From the NCBI GenBank assembly GCA_004524445.1, contig SDNP01000021.1, positions 1 to 55,458 of the forward strand: 55,458 bases of DNA, in the 5' to 3' direction. Source of the stretch: Candidatus Thorarchaeota archaeon. Lineage in GTDB: Archaea; Asgardarchaeota; Thorarchaeia; Thorarchaeales; Thorarchaeaceae. Position numbers and translations under genes: made by a program. The notes under the pieces were generated by a model. The model saw only the letters and a program-made list of their open reading frames with translations, searched no databases and was not told the DNA's origin. Shown here piece by piece: positions 45,077-54,005 of this stretch (its first letter is position 1; each line of letters begins with the position of its first letter).

Positions 45077-45123
45077 CAAAAAAATAGCGTGATTGTATCA
45101 AGATAAATGCGGAATTACTCAAA

Positions 45124-45780
45124 ATGGCTTTGAAGGATAGTCGTGCGACAAATCTGGATCCAGACAATATTCGGAAAGTAATCTATGCTATCGATGCATA
45201 TCGAAATCATGTGTTTTACGATATATCATGGATTGATAAAATGGTTGAGAGCAAAACTCTCGGCAGAGAGTTTGCCGATATGTGGAAACCACTACGGAGG
45301 AAGATGATAAAGATGGCCAGTGTTACGGGAAGAATACCCGGACTTGTCCGACTTGCACGCATTCAATCCTATACAGAAGCGCTATGGCAATTCTCTGTGC
45401 CTATTCTTTTTATCATGCTGTTTGTGGGTCTCATAGCTCCAGGATTGCCATTGATTGGAGTAATTGCACCCTATGTAATGATATTTGCATTTGGGTCCGT
45501 TATTGTAGGAATTCTATCCCGCAGTCTTGTCGGGGGACGAATTGCTCAACGGATTAATCAGTATTATGAGGAGCACCCAGATGTTGACATCCAGAGAGAC
45601 CCTGATTTGCATAAAGCAGTTCAACATCTCATTGGAAAACTCCGACAGTATATCAAACAAAATGGAGAGGATCCTGAGGATCATCTCGTGGGGCTAGAAT
45701 CTCTGGATTACAGAGGCATTAAGGTTGTTAAAGAGCCAAGGCCATGGAGAAAATATAGCTTGGTTAAGGTTGTTATTTAA
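45124..45780 (+). CDS. two-TM membrane protein of unknown function
   Basis: The 218-aa product has a soluble N-terminal 90 residues, two adjacent membrane segments (FSVPILFIMLFVGLIAP and IAPYVMIFAFGSVIVGIL) and a charged C-terminal domain of about 80 residues (RIAQRINQYYEEHPDVDIQRD onward). I recognise no family. It follows the phosphoesterase by 47 bases on the same strand and may share its transcript. Confidence 0.75.
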   Translation: MALKDSRATNLDPDNIRKVIYAIDAYRNHVFYDISWIDKMVESKTLGREFADMWKPLRRKMIKMASVTGRIPGLVRLARIQSYTEALWQFSVPILFIMLFVGLIAPGLPLIGVIAPYVMIFAFGSVIVGILSRSLVGGRIAQRINQYYEEHPDVDIQRDPDLHKAVQHLIGKLRQYIKQNGEDPEDHLVGLESLDYRGIKVVKEPRPWRKYSLVKVVI

Positions 45781-45896
45781 CCGAGATGTAAATCACTTTA
45801 AGTTTCTATAGGGGCTTTGAAAAAACCTGTACTAAGTCGATGCTAATTGAGAACCCGTCTAAATATCTTAAAGTCAATTGATGAGTTTTCCGACTA

Positions 45897-45948
45897 ATTT
45901 AAATATCGCGAGAGGCATATCTCCTCCGTTCAAAAGAAGGAGATTTGA
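45897..45948 (+). promoter_or_regulatory. permease promoter with arms that can hide the ribosome site
   Basis: TTTAAATAT (45898-45906) is a TATA candidate. ATCTCCT (45919-45925) is perfectly complementary to AGGAGAT (45938-45944), the ribosome site of the next gene, with a 12-base loop. Whether the left arm is in the RNA depends on the start point: a second TATA-like CTAAATATCTTAAAG lies 40 bases upstream. Confidence 0.4.
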
Positions 45949-47535
45949 ATGGAAAAGTCAACATCAGAAATTCTCTTTTTGCGACCTACGTCTGGATTGA
46001 CCAAGTACTTTGGCACTTGGACCTCATTATTTGCAATGATTGGAGCTAGTCTGGGTACGTTCCAGTGGCTCTTTGTTGGAACCCTACAGGATCTCTACCC
46101 GGGTATCGATGCGGGAATGTCCTGGGGGATAGGGATGGGGTTCATGCTAATTTACTCGGTCATGATTACGTTCCTGTCAATGGCCATGCCTCGTTCTGCG
46201 GGTATTTACCAGATATCAGCCCGGGGTCTAAACCCGGTAGCTGGAATTCTGGCCGTGTGGAGAGGTATAATTGCAAATCCGATCATCAAGATGAGTGAAT
46301 TCTACCTGTTTCTCGTCTTTCTTGGTGCTGCATTCGCAAATTGGGGCCAAGTAACAGCCAACCCAACTCTGACTTCTCTGGGAGTAGCATTTTCAAATCA
46401 GAGCCCTGCCGTGCTCGTTACGGTATCGATTGGATTAATGGCAATATTCTCGCTGATTGCATATTTGGGACCACTGTTCCGGGTGGAACCGTTAGTGCAG
46501 ATGGCCGGAGGTGTGTTTTCGACAATAGGCTGGATAATGGCAATATTTGTGCTTCTACTGACACCCGCATCTGCAGTTCCTGACGCGTGGAATTCAGTTT
46601 GGGGCGCTGGTGCTTATCAAGAAGTTCAAACGGTTGCCACGGCAGCTGGATATTCGCCAGCGGCATTTAGCATTGAGATGACATTACTTGCAACTATTTG
46701 GCCGATTGGTCTCGTTTGGCCCTATCTCATCCTCCATTATGGCGGTGAGATTTCTGATCCGGCAAAGAATCTTGTCATCACTCAAGTTGCGGGTGGAGCA
46801 ATTCTCGCAGTGCTGCTCACTTCTGCCGCGGGCCTGTTCCAGACCACTTTTGGAACATTTTCAACACAATACACCGTTGCGGCGGGCACTGGTAATTTGA
46901 CTCAAACCGGATACTTCCAAGCGGGACTCGGGACCTTTACTGCGATTTTGGCTGCGAATCCAATAATCTCTGGATGGATACTTCTATCGCCAGTTGTGAT
47001 AGGGTTAACAGCCACACCCATGAATATGGCCTGGGTAACAAGAGGATTCTTCCAAGCCTCACTCGACAGGATGATGCCTTCATTCTTTGGGAAATTATCG
47101 AGGTTCAACACACCAACATATGCAATCTTGTACTACTTCCTATTTGGTGCACCTTTCGCATTCGCCTATGCGGTGGGATTCGGTGGTTTCTTGAGTGTCA
47201 TAACTTCACTGGTCGGCCTCTGGGGTATAGAGATGATATTCCAGTCTATGGCTGCGTTGGGATTACCCTTCCTCAATAAATCGCTATATGAGGGAAGCAT
47301 AAGGAAACAACCTGAAATAGCGGGTTATTCCCTGATTTCGCTGCTGGGTGTGATAATATTGCCTGTATCACTCGCTGTAACCATCGGGTTCTTCCAAGGA
47401 GTGGCATTCTTATCCATCGTGTCGATGTGTGTGCAATATGGATTCTCCGGACTTTGGTTCGTGTATTTCGCCAAACGACTGGAGGATAAGGACATAGGAG
47501 TTAAGGCTGTATACGAATCCTTACCACCAGAATAA
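45949..47535 (+). CDS. APC-family amino acid/amine permease
   Basis: The 528-aa transporter has about 12-13 membrane segments with the APC pattern: SLFAMIGASLGTFQWLF in segment 1, then MAMPRSAGIYQISARGLNP, the latter the conserved substrate-loop region. It sits directly before the corrinoid protein and MttB homologue, so the imported substrate is likely the methylated amine that these demethylate (betaine-like or similar). Its own terminator separates it from them. Confidence 0.92.
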   Translation: MEKSTSEILFLRPTSGLTKYFGTWTSLFAMIGASLGTFQWLFVGTLQDLYPGIDAGMSWGIGMGFMLIYSVMITFLSMAMPRSAGIYQISARGLNPVAGILAVWRGIIANPIIKMSEFYLFLVFLGAAFANWGQVTANPTLTSLGVAFSNQSPAVLVTVSIGLMAIFSLIAYLGPLFRVEPLVQMAGGVFSTIGWIMAIFVLLLTPASAVPDAWNSVWGAGAYQEVQTVATAAGYSPAAFSIEMTLLATIWPIGLVWPYLILHYGGEISDPAKNLVITQVAGGAILAVLLTSAAGLFQTTFGTFSTQYTVAAGTGNLTQTGYFQAGLGTFTAILAANPIISGWILLSPVVIGLTATPMNMAWVTRGFFQASLDRMMPSFFGKLSRFNTPTYAILYYFLFGAPFAFAYAVGFGGFLSVITSLVGLWGIEMIFQSMAALGLPFLNKSLYEGSIRKQPEIAGYSLISLLGVIILPVSLAVTIGFFQGVAFLSIVSMCVQYGFSGLWFVYFAKRLEDKDIGVKAVYESLPPE

Positions 47536-47559
47536 GGTCTACTAGAACCTACTCTCTCA

Positions 47560-47590
47560 GGGGAGGTTTACACCTCCCCATCTTTTCTTT
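47560..47590 (+). terminator. terminator of the APC permease gene
   Basis: GGGGAGGT-GTTTACA-type loop-ACCTCCCC forms a strong hairpin, followed by ATCTTTTCTTTC, 25 bases after the stop. Confidence 0.75.
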
Positions 47591-47695
47591 CATCAGAGTA
47601 TTGATGCGAAGGAAAGAAACTATGTAAAGAAGAAAGAGACACAAAAGCCAAAAATAGTGAAGCAAATGAGAACAAATCATCATAAGTCAAAGTTC

Positions 47696-47719
47696 CAGAT
47701 ACTTGAGCAACAGTATCTG
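47696..47719 (+). promoter_or_regulatory. hairpin in the leader of the corrinoid-protein gene
   Basis: CAGATACT-TGAGCAAC-AGTATCTG is a perfect 8-bp stem with an 8-base loop, 40 bases before the start. No U-tract follows, so a regulatory or processing role is more likely than termination. Confidence 0.4.
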
Positions 47720-47758
47720 AGCTAGTAATCAATCACATAGGTCATGAGGTGTACAAAA

Positions 47759-48403
47759 TTGACGTCGGATATTTTTAAGGAACTTAAAACTGCTGTAATC
47801 AAAGGAAAGTCAGACCAAGCAAGAAGCGCTGCCAAGAAAGCACTGGAAGAAGGAATTCCTCCGCTTGAGGTTATATCAGAGGGATTAGCCAAGGGAGTAC
47901 GAGAAGTAGGAGATCAGTTCGGTGAAGGTGAGGTGTTTCTGGTCGAGCTGATAGCATCTGGAAAAGCAATGAAGGCAGGTGTGGCTGAGCTGTTACCAGC
48001 AATTAAATCCTCCAAAAAAGAGATTGAAACAGCAGGTACTGTAGTCCTTGGAACTGTTGAGGGCGATATCCATAGCATTGGTAAAGATATTGTAGGAACC
48101 ATGTTAGAGGCAAATGGATTCGAGGTCATCAATCTCGGAGAAGATGTCCCAGCATCGGCTTTTATCGACAAAGCAAAAGAACACGACGCCGATATCATCG
48201 GACTCTCAGCTCTTCTCACTTCATCAATGCTAAGGCAACAAGAGATCATAGAGGCAATAAGAAAATCAGGCCTCGATAATGTGAAAATTATGATAGGAGG
48301 AGCGCCTACAACGAAGGATTGGGCGCAGGAGATAAAGGCGGATGGTTGGGCAGGAGATGCTGTTACTGCGGCAAATCTTGCAAAAGAATTAGCAAAGAAA
48401 TAA
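47759..48403 (+). CDS. corrinoid protein of the MtbC/MttC family
   Basis: The 214-aa methyl carrier has the helical cap domain (LEEGIPPLEVISEGLAKGVREVGDQF) and the B12-binding domain with the lower-ligand motif EGDIHSIGKDIV (DxHxxG) and later SALLTSSM and IGGAP. TTG at 47759 has GAGGTG 8 bases upstream and gives the usual MTSDIFKEL start; ATG at 47744 would add five residues. It is 32 bases before the MttB homologue and passes the methyl group from it. Confidence 0.95.
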   Translation: MTSDIFKELKTAVIKGKSDQARSAAKKALEEGIPPLEVISEGLAKGVREVGDQFGEGEVFLVELIASGKAMKAGVAELLPAIKSSKKEIETAGTVVLGTVEGDIHSIGKDIVGTMLEANGFEVINLGEDVPASAFIDKAKEHDADIIGLSALLTSSMLRQQEIIEAIRKSGLDNVKIMIGGAPTTKDWAQEIKADGWAGDAVTAANLAKELAKK

Positions 48404-48435
48404 GAACGAAATAGAAGAATAAAGGTGATTTAGAA

Positions 48436-49872
48436 ATGTACGAGCCGTTATCATATGATGAGATGTATGCCATTCATGTTGCCGCAAGTGAGATTCTTGA
48501 GCGCGTCGGTGTCATGATTCAACATGACGAAGCTCTTGAAATGCTTGAGAGGGCGGGAGCAACCGTCAATAAGAAAACCAAAGTAGCGAAAATACCGGAG
48601 TATTTGGTCAAGGATATGCTGAACAAGGTACCCAGCAGAGACCTGCTTCGCGCACGGAATGAGGACTATAATGTTCTGATTGGAGATGGAACTTCGTACT
48701 TCACTAATGCATTTGGGGCTCATTACACGATTGACTTGGAAACGGGCGAGCGGAGACTTGCCACGGTGCAGGACCTTGATGAATTCACCTTGCTTTCCGA
48801 CTATTTCTCAACAGTAGATTATGTGAAACCCAATATCATTCCCCAGGAGGTATCTCAGGATATTCTTCAGCAGGAAATGGCATTATCGATGTTCAAGAAC
48901 ACGGAAAAACACTGCAGTGTTTTTGCATTGACCCCCGCAGGATTCAGAGATGTAATCGAGATGACAAAAATTCTTGTGGGAGGAGAAGATGAGTTCATTG
49001 AGAATCCGTCTATCATCGACACCGGCTTCAACAATGTCCCACCACTGAAGTATACAAGAGAAATAATCGATATGGTTCTTGAGTGTGCAAAATATAGAAT
49101 CCCATTTGACATCAGTACGGGAGCTTTGGCCAGTGCCAGTGGGCCGGTTACTCTAGCAGGGATGATAGCACAAGGTATAGCTGAAAATCAGGCGGTTGTA
49201 GTAATCGCAGAGCTGGCAGGGCCAGGAACTCCTATCATGTGGGGTTCTTGTGGAACCATCCTTGATCAGAGGAGAGGAACTGCGGCATATGGATCGCCTG
49301 AGAATGGCCTCATCCATGCGGCGTTTGCTCAGATGGCAAGATACTATGGGTTGCCGTATTATGGAGCTGCAGGTGTCGTTGACTCAAAAGCCGCGGACCC
49401 ACAAGCAGCATATGAGAATATGATGAATGCGTTGATAGCAACACTTGCAGGCGCAGATGTAGTACATGATGGTGTGTATGGTATCTTGGAGGCAGGAATC
49501 ACAGCCTCCTATGAGATGTTTGCAATCAGTCATGATATTTGCTCAGCAATCAAGAGAGTTGCTGAAGGATTCCGGGTAACGAAGGAAACCTTGGCAGTAG
49601 ACATAATCGAGGCAGTGGGACATGGCAAGAATCACCTCACAAGTGATGAGGGCCTCGAATTCACCCAGAAACATGTCAGAGAAGAGCAATGGCACCCCTT
49701 GCTGACGGACAGAAGTTCTCGGCCAGACTGGGAAGCAAGAGGATCAAAAGACATGGTTCAACGAGCCCATGAAAAGGTCAAGGAAATTCTAGAGAGTCAC
49801 GAAGTTGACCCAATCGATAAAGAAACCGAAAAGAAGATGAGGCAAATAATAAAAAAGGCCAAGAAAGGATAG
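48436..49872 (+). CDS. MttB-family methyltransferase without pyrrolysine
   Basis: The 478-aa protein belongs to the trimethylamine methyltransferase superfamily. The conserved core is visible in GALASASGPVTLAGMIAQG, GTPIMWGSCGTILDQRRG and GAAGVVDSKAADPQAAYE. No in-frame TAG occurs, so unlike methanogen MttB it needs no pyrrolysine; such homologues act on glycine betaine, carnitine, proline betaine and related quaternary amines. It pairs with the corrinoid protein just upstream. A charged helical tail of about 40 residues closes the chain. The exact substrate is not readable. Confidence 0.95.
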   Translation: MYEPLSYDEMYAIHVAASEILERVGVMIQHDEALEMLERAGATVNKKTKVAKIPEYLVKDMLNKVPSRDLLRARNEDYNVLIGDGTSYFTNAFGAHYTIDLETGERRLATVQDLDEFTLLSDYFSTVDYVKPNIIPQEVSQDILQQEMALSMFKNTEKHCSVFALTPAGFRDVIEMTKILVGGEDEFIENPSIIDTGFNNVPPLKYTREIIDMVLECAKYRIPFDISTGALASASGPVTLAGMIAQGIAENQAVVVIAELAGPGTPIMWGSCGTILDQRRGTAAYGSPENGLIHAAFAQMARYYGLPYYGAAGVVDSKAADPQAAYENMMNALIATLAGADVVHDGVYGILEAGITASYEMFAISHDICSAIKRVAEGFRVTKETLAVDIIEAVGHGKNHLTSDEGLEFTQKHVREEQWHPLLTDRSSRPDWEARGSKDMVQRAHEKVKEILESHEVDPIDKETEKKMRQIIKKAKKG

Positions 49873-50052
49873 CATACTGACCCAATAAGAAACCGATTCG
49901 GACTGAGTATGTGCGTGCATACGTATTCACACATTATTGGGTATGATGATTACGCGATCTCTAGACACTCATACACCACTGAAATCAATCTTGAGAAACC
50001 ACATGTCGTTACCGGAGACTATTAGTCCCATTAAACATAGTTAATTATAGGG

Positions 50053-50631
50053 ATGATGTTGGATAAATCAAACTGTAACAAAAGCGCTTTTGTCGGACTC
50101 TCTGGGCCACACCACACGCTTGCCGTTTCGGTGAGAGACCCACAGGACAATACAGATTACGCCATGGCAGTGGAATGGACAACCCCGCTCTCAGTAGACC
50201 CTCCCCTTTTTGGAATTGTGATCTCACAGGACAAAAAGACACATGAAGTGATCAAGGAAACGGGCATTTTTGCTGTGAATATTCTGCCAGTGGAGAGGTT
50301 GAAAGAGATTTGGGGATTAGGAACGCGAACCGCAAAACGACAAGAAGACAAGCTCTCAAGAGTCGGGCTCACTGCGGTGGAGGGCACAGCAAATAGGCAT
50401 GCGATCTCCATAGAAGAGGCAGCTGCTTCATTTGAATGTAGAGTTAAGGATGAGATTCAGATGGGTGGCTTCACTCTGTTTGTTGGGGAAGTCTTAGCGG
50501 CTCAAGCTGCTGATGTTGTCTATGACACGCGTGAGGACATGTGGGTGCCGGAAAATATCGGGTTCATCTTCCATGTAGCAAGCGATGTGTTTGTGACCAA
50601 CCAGAAATCAATAGTTCAACCCAGGAAATAA
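50053..50631 (+). CDS. flavin reductase-like FMN-binding protein
   Basis: The 192-aa product matches the flavoredoxin/flavin reductase family: MAVEWTTPLSVDPPLFGIVIS in the FMN pocket, THEVIKETGIFAVNILP and FVGEVLAAQA. These proteins shuttle electrons through FMN. It lies 180 bases after the MttB homologue on the same strand. ATGs at 50053 and 50056 are both possible. Confidence 0.9.
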   Translation: MMLDKSNCNKSAFVGLSGPHHTLAVSVRDPQDNTDYAMAVEWTTPLSVDPPLFGIVISQDKKTHEVIKETGIFAVNILPVERLKEIWGLGTRTAKRQEDKLSRVGLTAVEGTANRHAISIEEAAASFECRVKDEIQMGGFTLFVGEVLAAQAADVVYDTREDMWVPENIGFIFHVASDVFVTNQKSIVQPRK

Positions 50632-50732
50632 GGCAAAAAACTCAACAGGGATAAACCTGATTGCGTTCAGCCGAAACCATGGGCATAAGTGCATAAGAGA
50701 GAGATAGCGGAAAGTAGAGATGCGTTTACATA

Positions 50733-50942
50733 ATGGTTGTTTTGACTTTATGCCTGTGGGATTTCATGTGGGTTCTCTTTCTAAGGATCGAAAAATCTAC
50801 AACCATCGTAACTCATAGAACTATGAGTCTGTTTCTGGCTTTGGTAGCCATTTGCCAACTCGCCGCTTATATTCTAGAAACTCTTCTCCAAATCGCTCCT
50901 CAAGTAACCTCTCTTCATAATCAGCCAGACTATTATAGATGA
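50733..50942 (+). CDS. small membrane ORF (69 aa)
   Basis: The product has two hydrophobic segments (MVVLTLCLWDFMWVLFL and SLFLALVAICQLAAYILETLL) around a short polar loop. No family is recognised and the ribosome site is weak; an ATG near 50720 opens another frame. Its stop overlaps the start of the next small ORF as ATGA, which supports real coupled translation. Confidence 0.35.
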   Translation: MVVLTLCLWDFMWVLFLRIEKSTTIVTHRTMSLFLALVAICQLAAYILETLLQIAPQVTSLHNQPDYYR

Positions 50943-51067
50943 AAGCAATGCCGAGTGTTTCGGTGGTTATTGCGACTCTCTTCTACTTAGCAATGATAGT
51001 GGCAGGGCCTACTCTGTTCATTGCTGCCCTTGCCTCGATTATGAAATCACGTTTGATTGGTGAGTAA
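50939..51067 (+). CDS. single-TM small protein (42 aa)
   Basis: ATG at 50939 overlaps the previous stop (ATGA). The peptide begins MKAMPSVSVV, has one membrane segment (VVIATLFYLAMIVAGPTLFI) and ends KSRLIGE. It ends 8 bases from the convergent surface-protein gene. Function unknown. Confidence 0.4.
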   Translation: MKAMPSVSVVIATLFYLAMIVAGPTLFIAALASIMKSRLIGE

Positions 51068-51075
51068 GGAGATGT

Positions 51076-53349
51076 CTACTTCCTTCCTCTCTTTCGAATA
51101 AAGACCACCAAAGCAATGACTAGCGTCCCTGCAGCAACTCCCGTAGATAGAATTAGGACGGGCATGAGATAGCCATCAGATGTCGTGGTGGTATTTGGAG
51201 AGGGAGATGTAGTCGATGAAGTAGTTTCGGAGGTTGTAGTTGTTTCAGTGACATCCGAAATGCTTGGAACCTTAGGGAATATGTCAATTGAGTACCCGGG
51301 ATTGATCTCATTTTGTGATATTAGATAAAGGCGCGTCCCATTGGCGAGAACATCTGTTTCGAAACTTAGTAGGTTGCCGTTAGTGTCATACCGTCCTTCG
51401 GATTGGTCTCTGTCAAGAGAATGAACATAATAGCTGCCAGGAGCAAATCCCAACTGTGAAAGGTCATACGTGAAGATGAATAATCTTCCTTCATTTCTGA
51501 GATTCACTGCCCCCGCGAGAATGGTATTGGGAGATATTTGAGCGGCGGTTAGAATCATATCCTCAATTTCCTCTGTAGAGATGGAATTGGTTATTCCCAA
51601 GAAATCAGCATACGCTCTGACAATAGGCCGGTAAAGGTTCCATAACTCAGGTTTCTTGTCAGGTTCTCTGTCTAAATCTGTCGTAGCATCATATGCTCCA
51701 AAATAGAGAACATACCCACTTTCGGGTGCAGATGTATTGTGAAAGAGTAGAAGTGGATAGTCTTCTATCTTTGTATAGGAAGAGTTTTCCTCCGTCAAGT
51801 AGAAGCTGCCGATGGGAGTATAGTCACTTGTTAGGCTATCATTCGTCAGAGCATACGACCAGTAGTAGGGTCGTGTGAAAGTGAGATTTAGGCCAAGCAA
51901 GTTTGATTCTGATGTGTTGAAATAGATATGCCCACCAAATTCGGTTTCATTGACATTATGTTCAATCTGGAATTCCTTTGACTCGTCAAGTGGCTCGTCA
52001 CTAGATCGTATGCCACCAAGTAAGAGCAGATTTCCGCCATTTGCCACGTATTCATTCAACTTCGTGACCGTCGAGTTGTAGTACCATCCATCTGTAAGGA
52101 GTACGAGTGAGTAGTTTGTGAGGTCTATGTCAGTGGTGGCAAAACATCGCTGATTCACACGGTCGTACTCCGTGAATAGTTTGAGACCAGCCAATGTCAG
52201 ACTGGCCTCACCCATCTGATATCCTAACCCGATTAGCAGAACTTCGGGTTCAGGATTGAAGCTAGGAAGAAGAGCGAGTTGACCTGCCAGATTATCAATA
52301 TACCTCCAGGTCCGTCTGCCCATGATGTCAGTCCTCTCATGCCCCCATTTCCAGTTGTAACTATCGTTGTTTTCGGGAGCCCAATCAAAATAACCGAGAG
52401 CATCAACACCGGAAAGGTAAGAGATCCAGGTCTCATGACGCATTTGCTCATAGAATCCCTCTCTGTAATAGAGTCCATCTCCTGCCTCATTGACAAAATC
52501 CCAGATAGTACCCCAAATATCTAGATGGAAGATTCTGTCAGGAAGAGAAGTCCTATAGGCCCTGATGGTCTCGTAGAGCAGCCACGGTTCTTCGTTGGCA
52601 TAATAGCAGTCCATGGCAAATCCCTCCCCCTTCAATTCGTAAGCTGCACAGGTTTCTTCCTGGGTGCCCCATGCAGGGGGCATCGTCATATACTGAAACA
52701 CCAAGGCATGTGGCACCAAGCTTCTCACATAGTCATGCATGTAGTTATAGACCCAAACTGACTTCTCATTTAGCCACTGAAGGCAAACCCAGAATTCGGA
52801 TCGATTCATCTCTCCCAGTGGCTGTAGGTGATGACCTGTTTCCGAAAAGTAAGTGTCATTGTACTTCGCGATATCAGGCGATAACGAATCCCAAATGGAT
52901 ACATAGCGCATCCATGCTGGTTCTTCATCACCCAGGGTTATGCCCCAGATGTCATTCGGATTAATAGGAGAGGCGATTTGGGAGGGGCCTCCCTCATAAC
53001 TGGGTAAGATACCGTAAAGGCTGAAATTGATTGCCTCCTTAGCCCATATCCGAAAAGTTTCGTTGTAGAAGATGTCAAGGGGGTTGTTAACGTGTTCACT
53101 CCACCAACCCTCTATGTGCATGAATTTGATACCTGCTTGGGCCACTGCATGAATATCATTCGCAGCATCCTCTCCGACGTGTCCAGAGAGGGTCCAAATC
53201 GAGAAATTACTGTTCAAAATGGCCTCGACATCTGATAACCCGCCATGTCGCCCACCAACCGCATAAACCTCAGTTATCGGACTAACCTGTGCATGAAGAA
53301 GAATGAAGACAAAAAGCAGTACCGGACATCTTCCGACGTGCAAACTCAT
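51076..53349 (-). CDS. large secreted, membrane-anchored glycoside-hydrolase-like protein
   Basis: The product of about 757 aa has a signal peptide (LLFVFILLHAQVSP), a TIM-barrel-like region to about residue 360 with GITLGDEEPAWMRY (a Glu/Asp-rich catalytic-type strand end) and DALGYFDWAPEN, a GATase-like alpha/beta region (EYVANGGNLLLLGG) and beta-sandwich sequence. A Thr/Ser-rich stalk (ETTTTSETTSSTTSPSP), a membrane anchor and RKRGRK close it. It has many N-glycosylation sequons. Architecture resembles GH42-type beta-galactosidases, but the activity is inferred. ATG 53349 is chosen; GTG 53367 or TTG 53343 are possible. Confidence 0.85.
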   Translation of the reverse strand: MSLHVGRCPVLLFVFILLHAQVSPITEVYAVGGRHGGLSDVEAILNSNFSIWTLSGHVGEDAANDIHAVAQAGIKFMHIEGWWSEHVNNPLDIFYNETFRIWAKEAINFSLYGILPSYEGGPSQIASPINPNDIWGITLGDEEPAWMRYVSIWDSLSPDIAKYNDTYFSETGHHLQPLGEMNRSEFWVCLQWLNEKSVWVYNYMHDYVRSLVPHALVFQYMTMPPAWGTQEETCAAYELKGEGFAMDCYYANEEPWLLYETIRAYRTSLPDRIFHLDIWGTIWDFVNEAGDGLYYREGFYEQMRHETWISYLSGVDALGYFDWAPENNDSYNWKWGHERTDIMGRRTWRYIDNLAGQLALLPSFNPEPEVLLIGLGYQMGEASLTLAGLKLFTEYDRVNQRCFATTDIDLTNYSLVLLTDGWYYNSTVTKLNEYVANGGNLLLLGGIRSSDEPLDESKEFQIEHNVNETEFGGHIYFNTSESNLLGLNLTFTRPYYWSYALTNDSLTSDYTPIGSFYLTEENSSYTKIEDYPLLLFHNTSAPESGYVLYFGAYDATTDLDREPDKKPELWNLYRPIVRAYADFLGITNSISTEEIEDMILTAAQISPNTILAGAVNLRNEGRLFIFTYDLSQLGFAPGSYYVHSLDRDQSEGRYDTNGNLLSFETDVLANGTRLYLISQNEINPGYSIDIFPKVPSISDVTETTTTSETTSSTTSPSPNTTTTSDGYLMPVLILSTGVAAGTLVIALVVFIRKRGRK

Positions 53350-53564
53350 CTCCCAAATATGTTGCACCCCAAATGCAGAAGTACATTGTGGTCAATTGTT
53401 GATAGTGACAACAGTCGAATTATGATTCAAAATCCATACTATCCCAACTAATTTGGAAGATATAGAAAAAATAAAAGATGGGACCACAAATATCCGCGGT
53501 CAAAGGGCCTCGAGAGACCCAAGACCATCGGGCATCGATTGTGGTCGGGAATAGGTCGCTTCAA

Positions 53565-53577
53565 TAGACAAAGTCTA
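53565..53577 (-). terminator. 3' hairpin of SSB paralogue 3
   Basis: TAGAC-AAA-GTCTA lies about 40 bases after the stop, matching in sequence and place the hairpin after SSB paralogue 2. The rest of the 248-bp gap shows no gene. Confidence 0.4.
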
Positions 53578-53615
53578 CTAAGCGATTTTCGGTCTACGGT
53601 AGTATCGACGATGCA

Positions 53616-54005
53616 TTACCAGCGGTTGCTGCGTCTGCGATCATGAGAAGCTTGTGACATATCATTGTCAAAATCGACCTCTTCAATCTCTTCATCGACA
53701 TTCTTTAGCTCGCTTTCACGACCAAACTTCAGACGAAGATTTCCTCTGAAGAGGCCAGTGTGAGCGTTTGTTAGCTCGTAGGTAGTTCCAATTTCTAAGT
53801 TTTCAATCGAGTCGTCCCATAGGGGTATGACAACGGTACCAGTACTGTCACCAACAACTGCGTCGGTAACACGATGAGTAGAACCATCACTGCGTGAGGT
53901 CACCTCATTGATTTCTCCTTTTTCAAGTACCTTGAAAGAAACATTGATGTCTCCCATTTTGGGTTCGAGTTCTGCGATGTCAACTTTTCTAGTTTCGGAT
54001 ATCAT
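53616..54005 (-). CDS. single-OB ssDNA-binding protein, paralogue 3
   Basis: The 129-aa product has the same OB fold (VDIAELEPKMGDINVSFKV, VVGDSTGTVVIPLWDD, LTNAHTGLFRGNLRLKFG), acidic linker and RRRSNRW end. It is closest to paralogue 2. ATG at 54005 follows GTGATACTA. The leader block 54027-54092 is nearly identical to that of paralogue 2, and TATA spacing is the same. Confidence 0.92.
   Translation of the reverse strand: MISETRKVDIAELEPKMGDINVSFKVLEKGEINEVTSRSDGSTHRVTDAVVGDSTGTVVIPLWDDSIENLEIGTTYELTNAHTGLFRGNLRLKFGRESELKNVDEEIEEVDFDNDMSQASHDRRRSNRW

Noticed and set aside
48436..49872. Possible pyrrolysine codon in the MttB homologue
   Set aside because: The whole frame contains no internal TAG; it ends at a normal stop.
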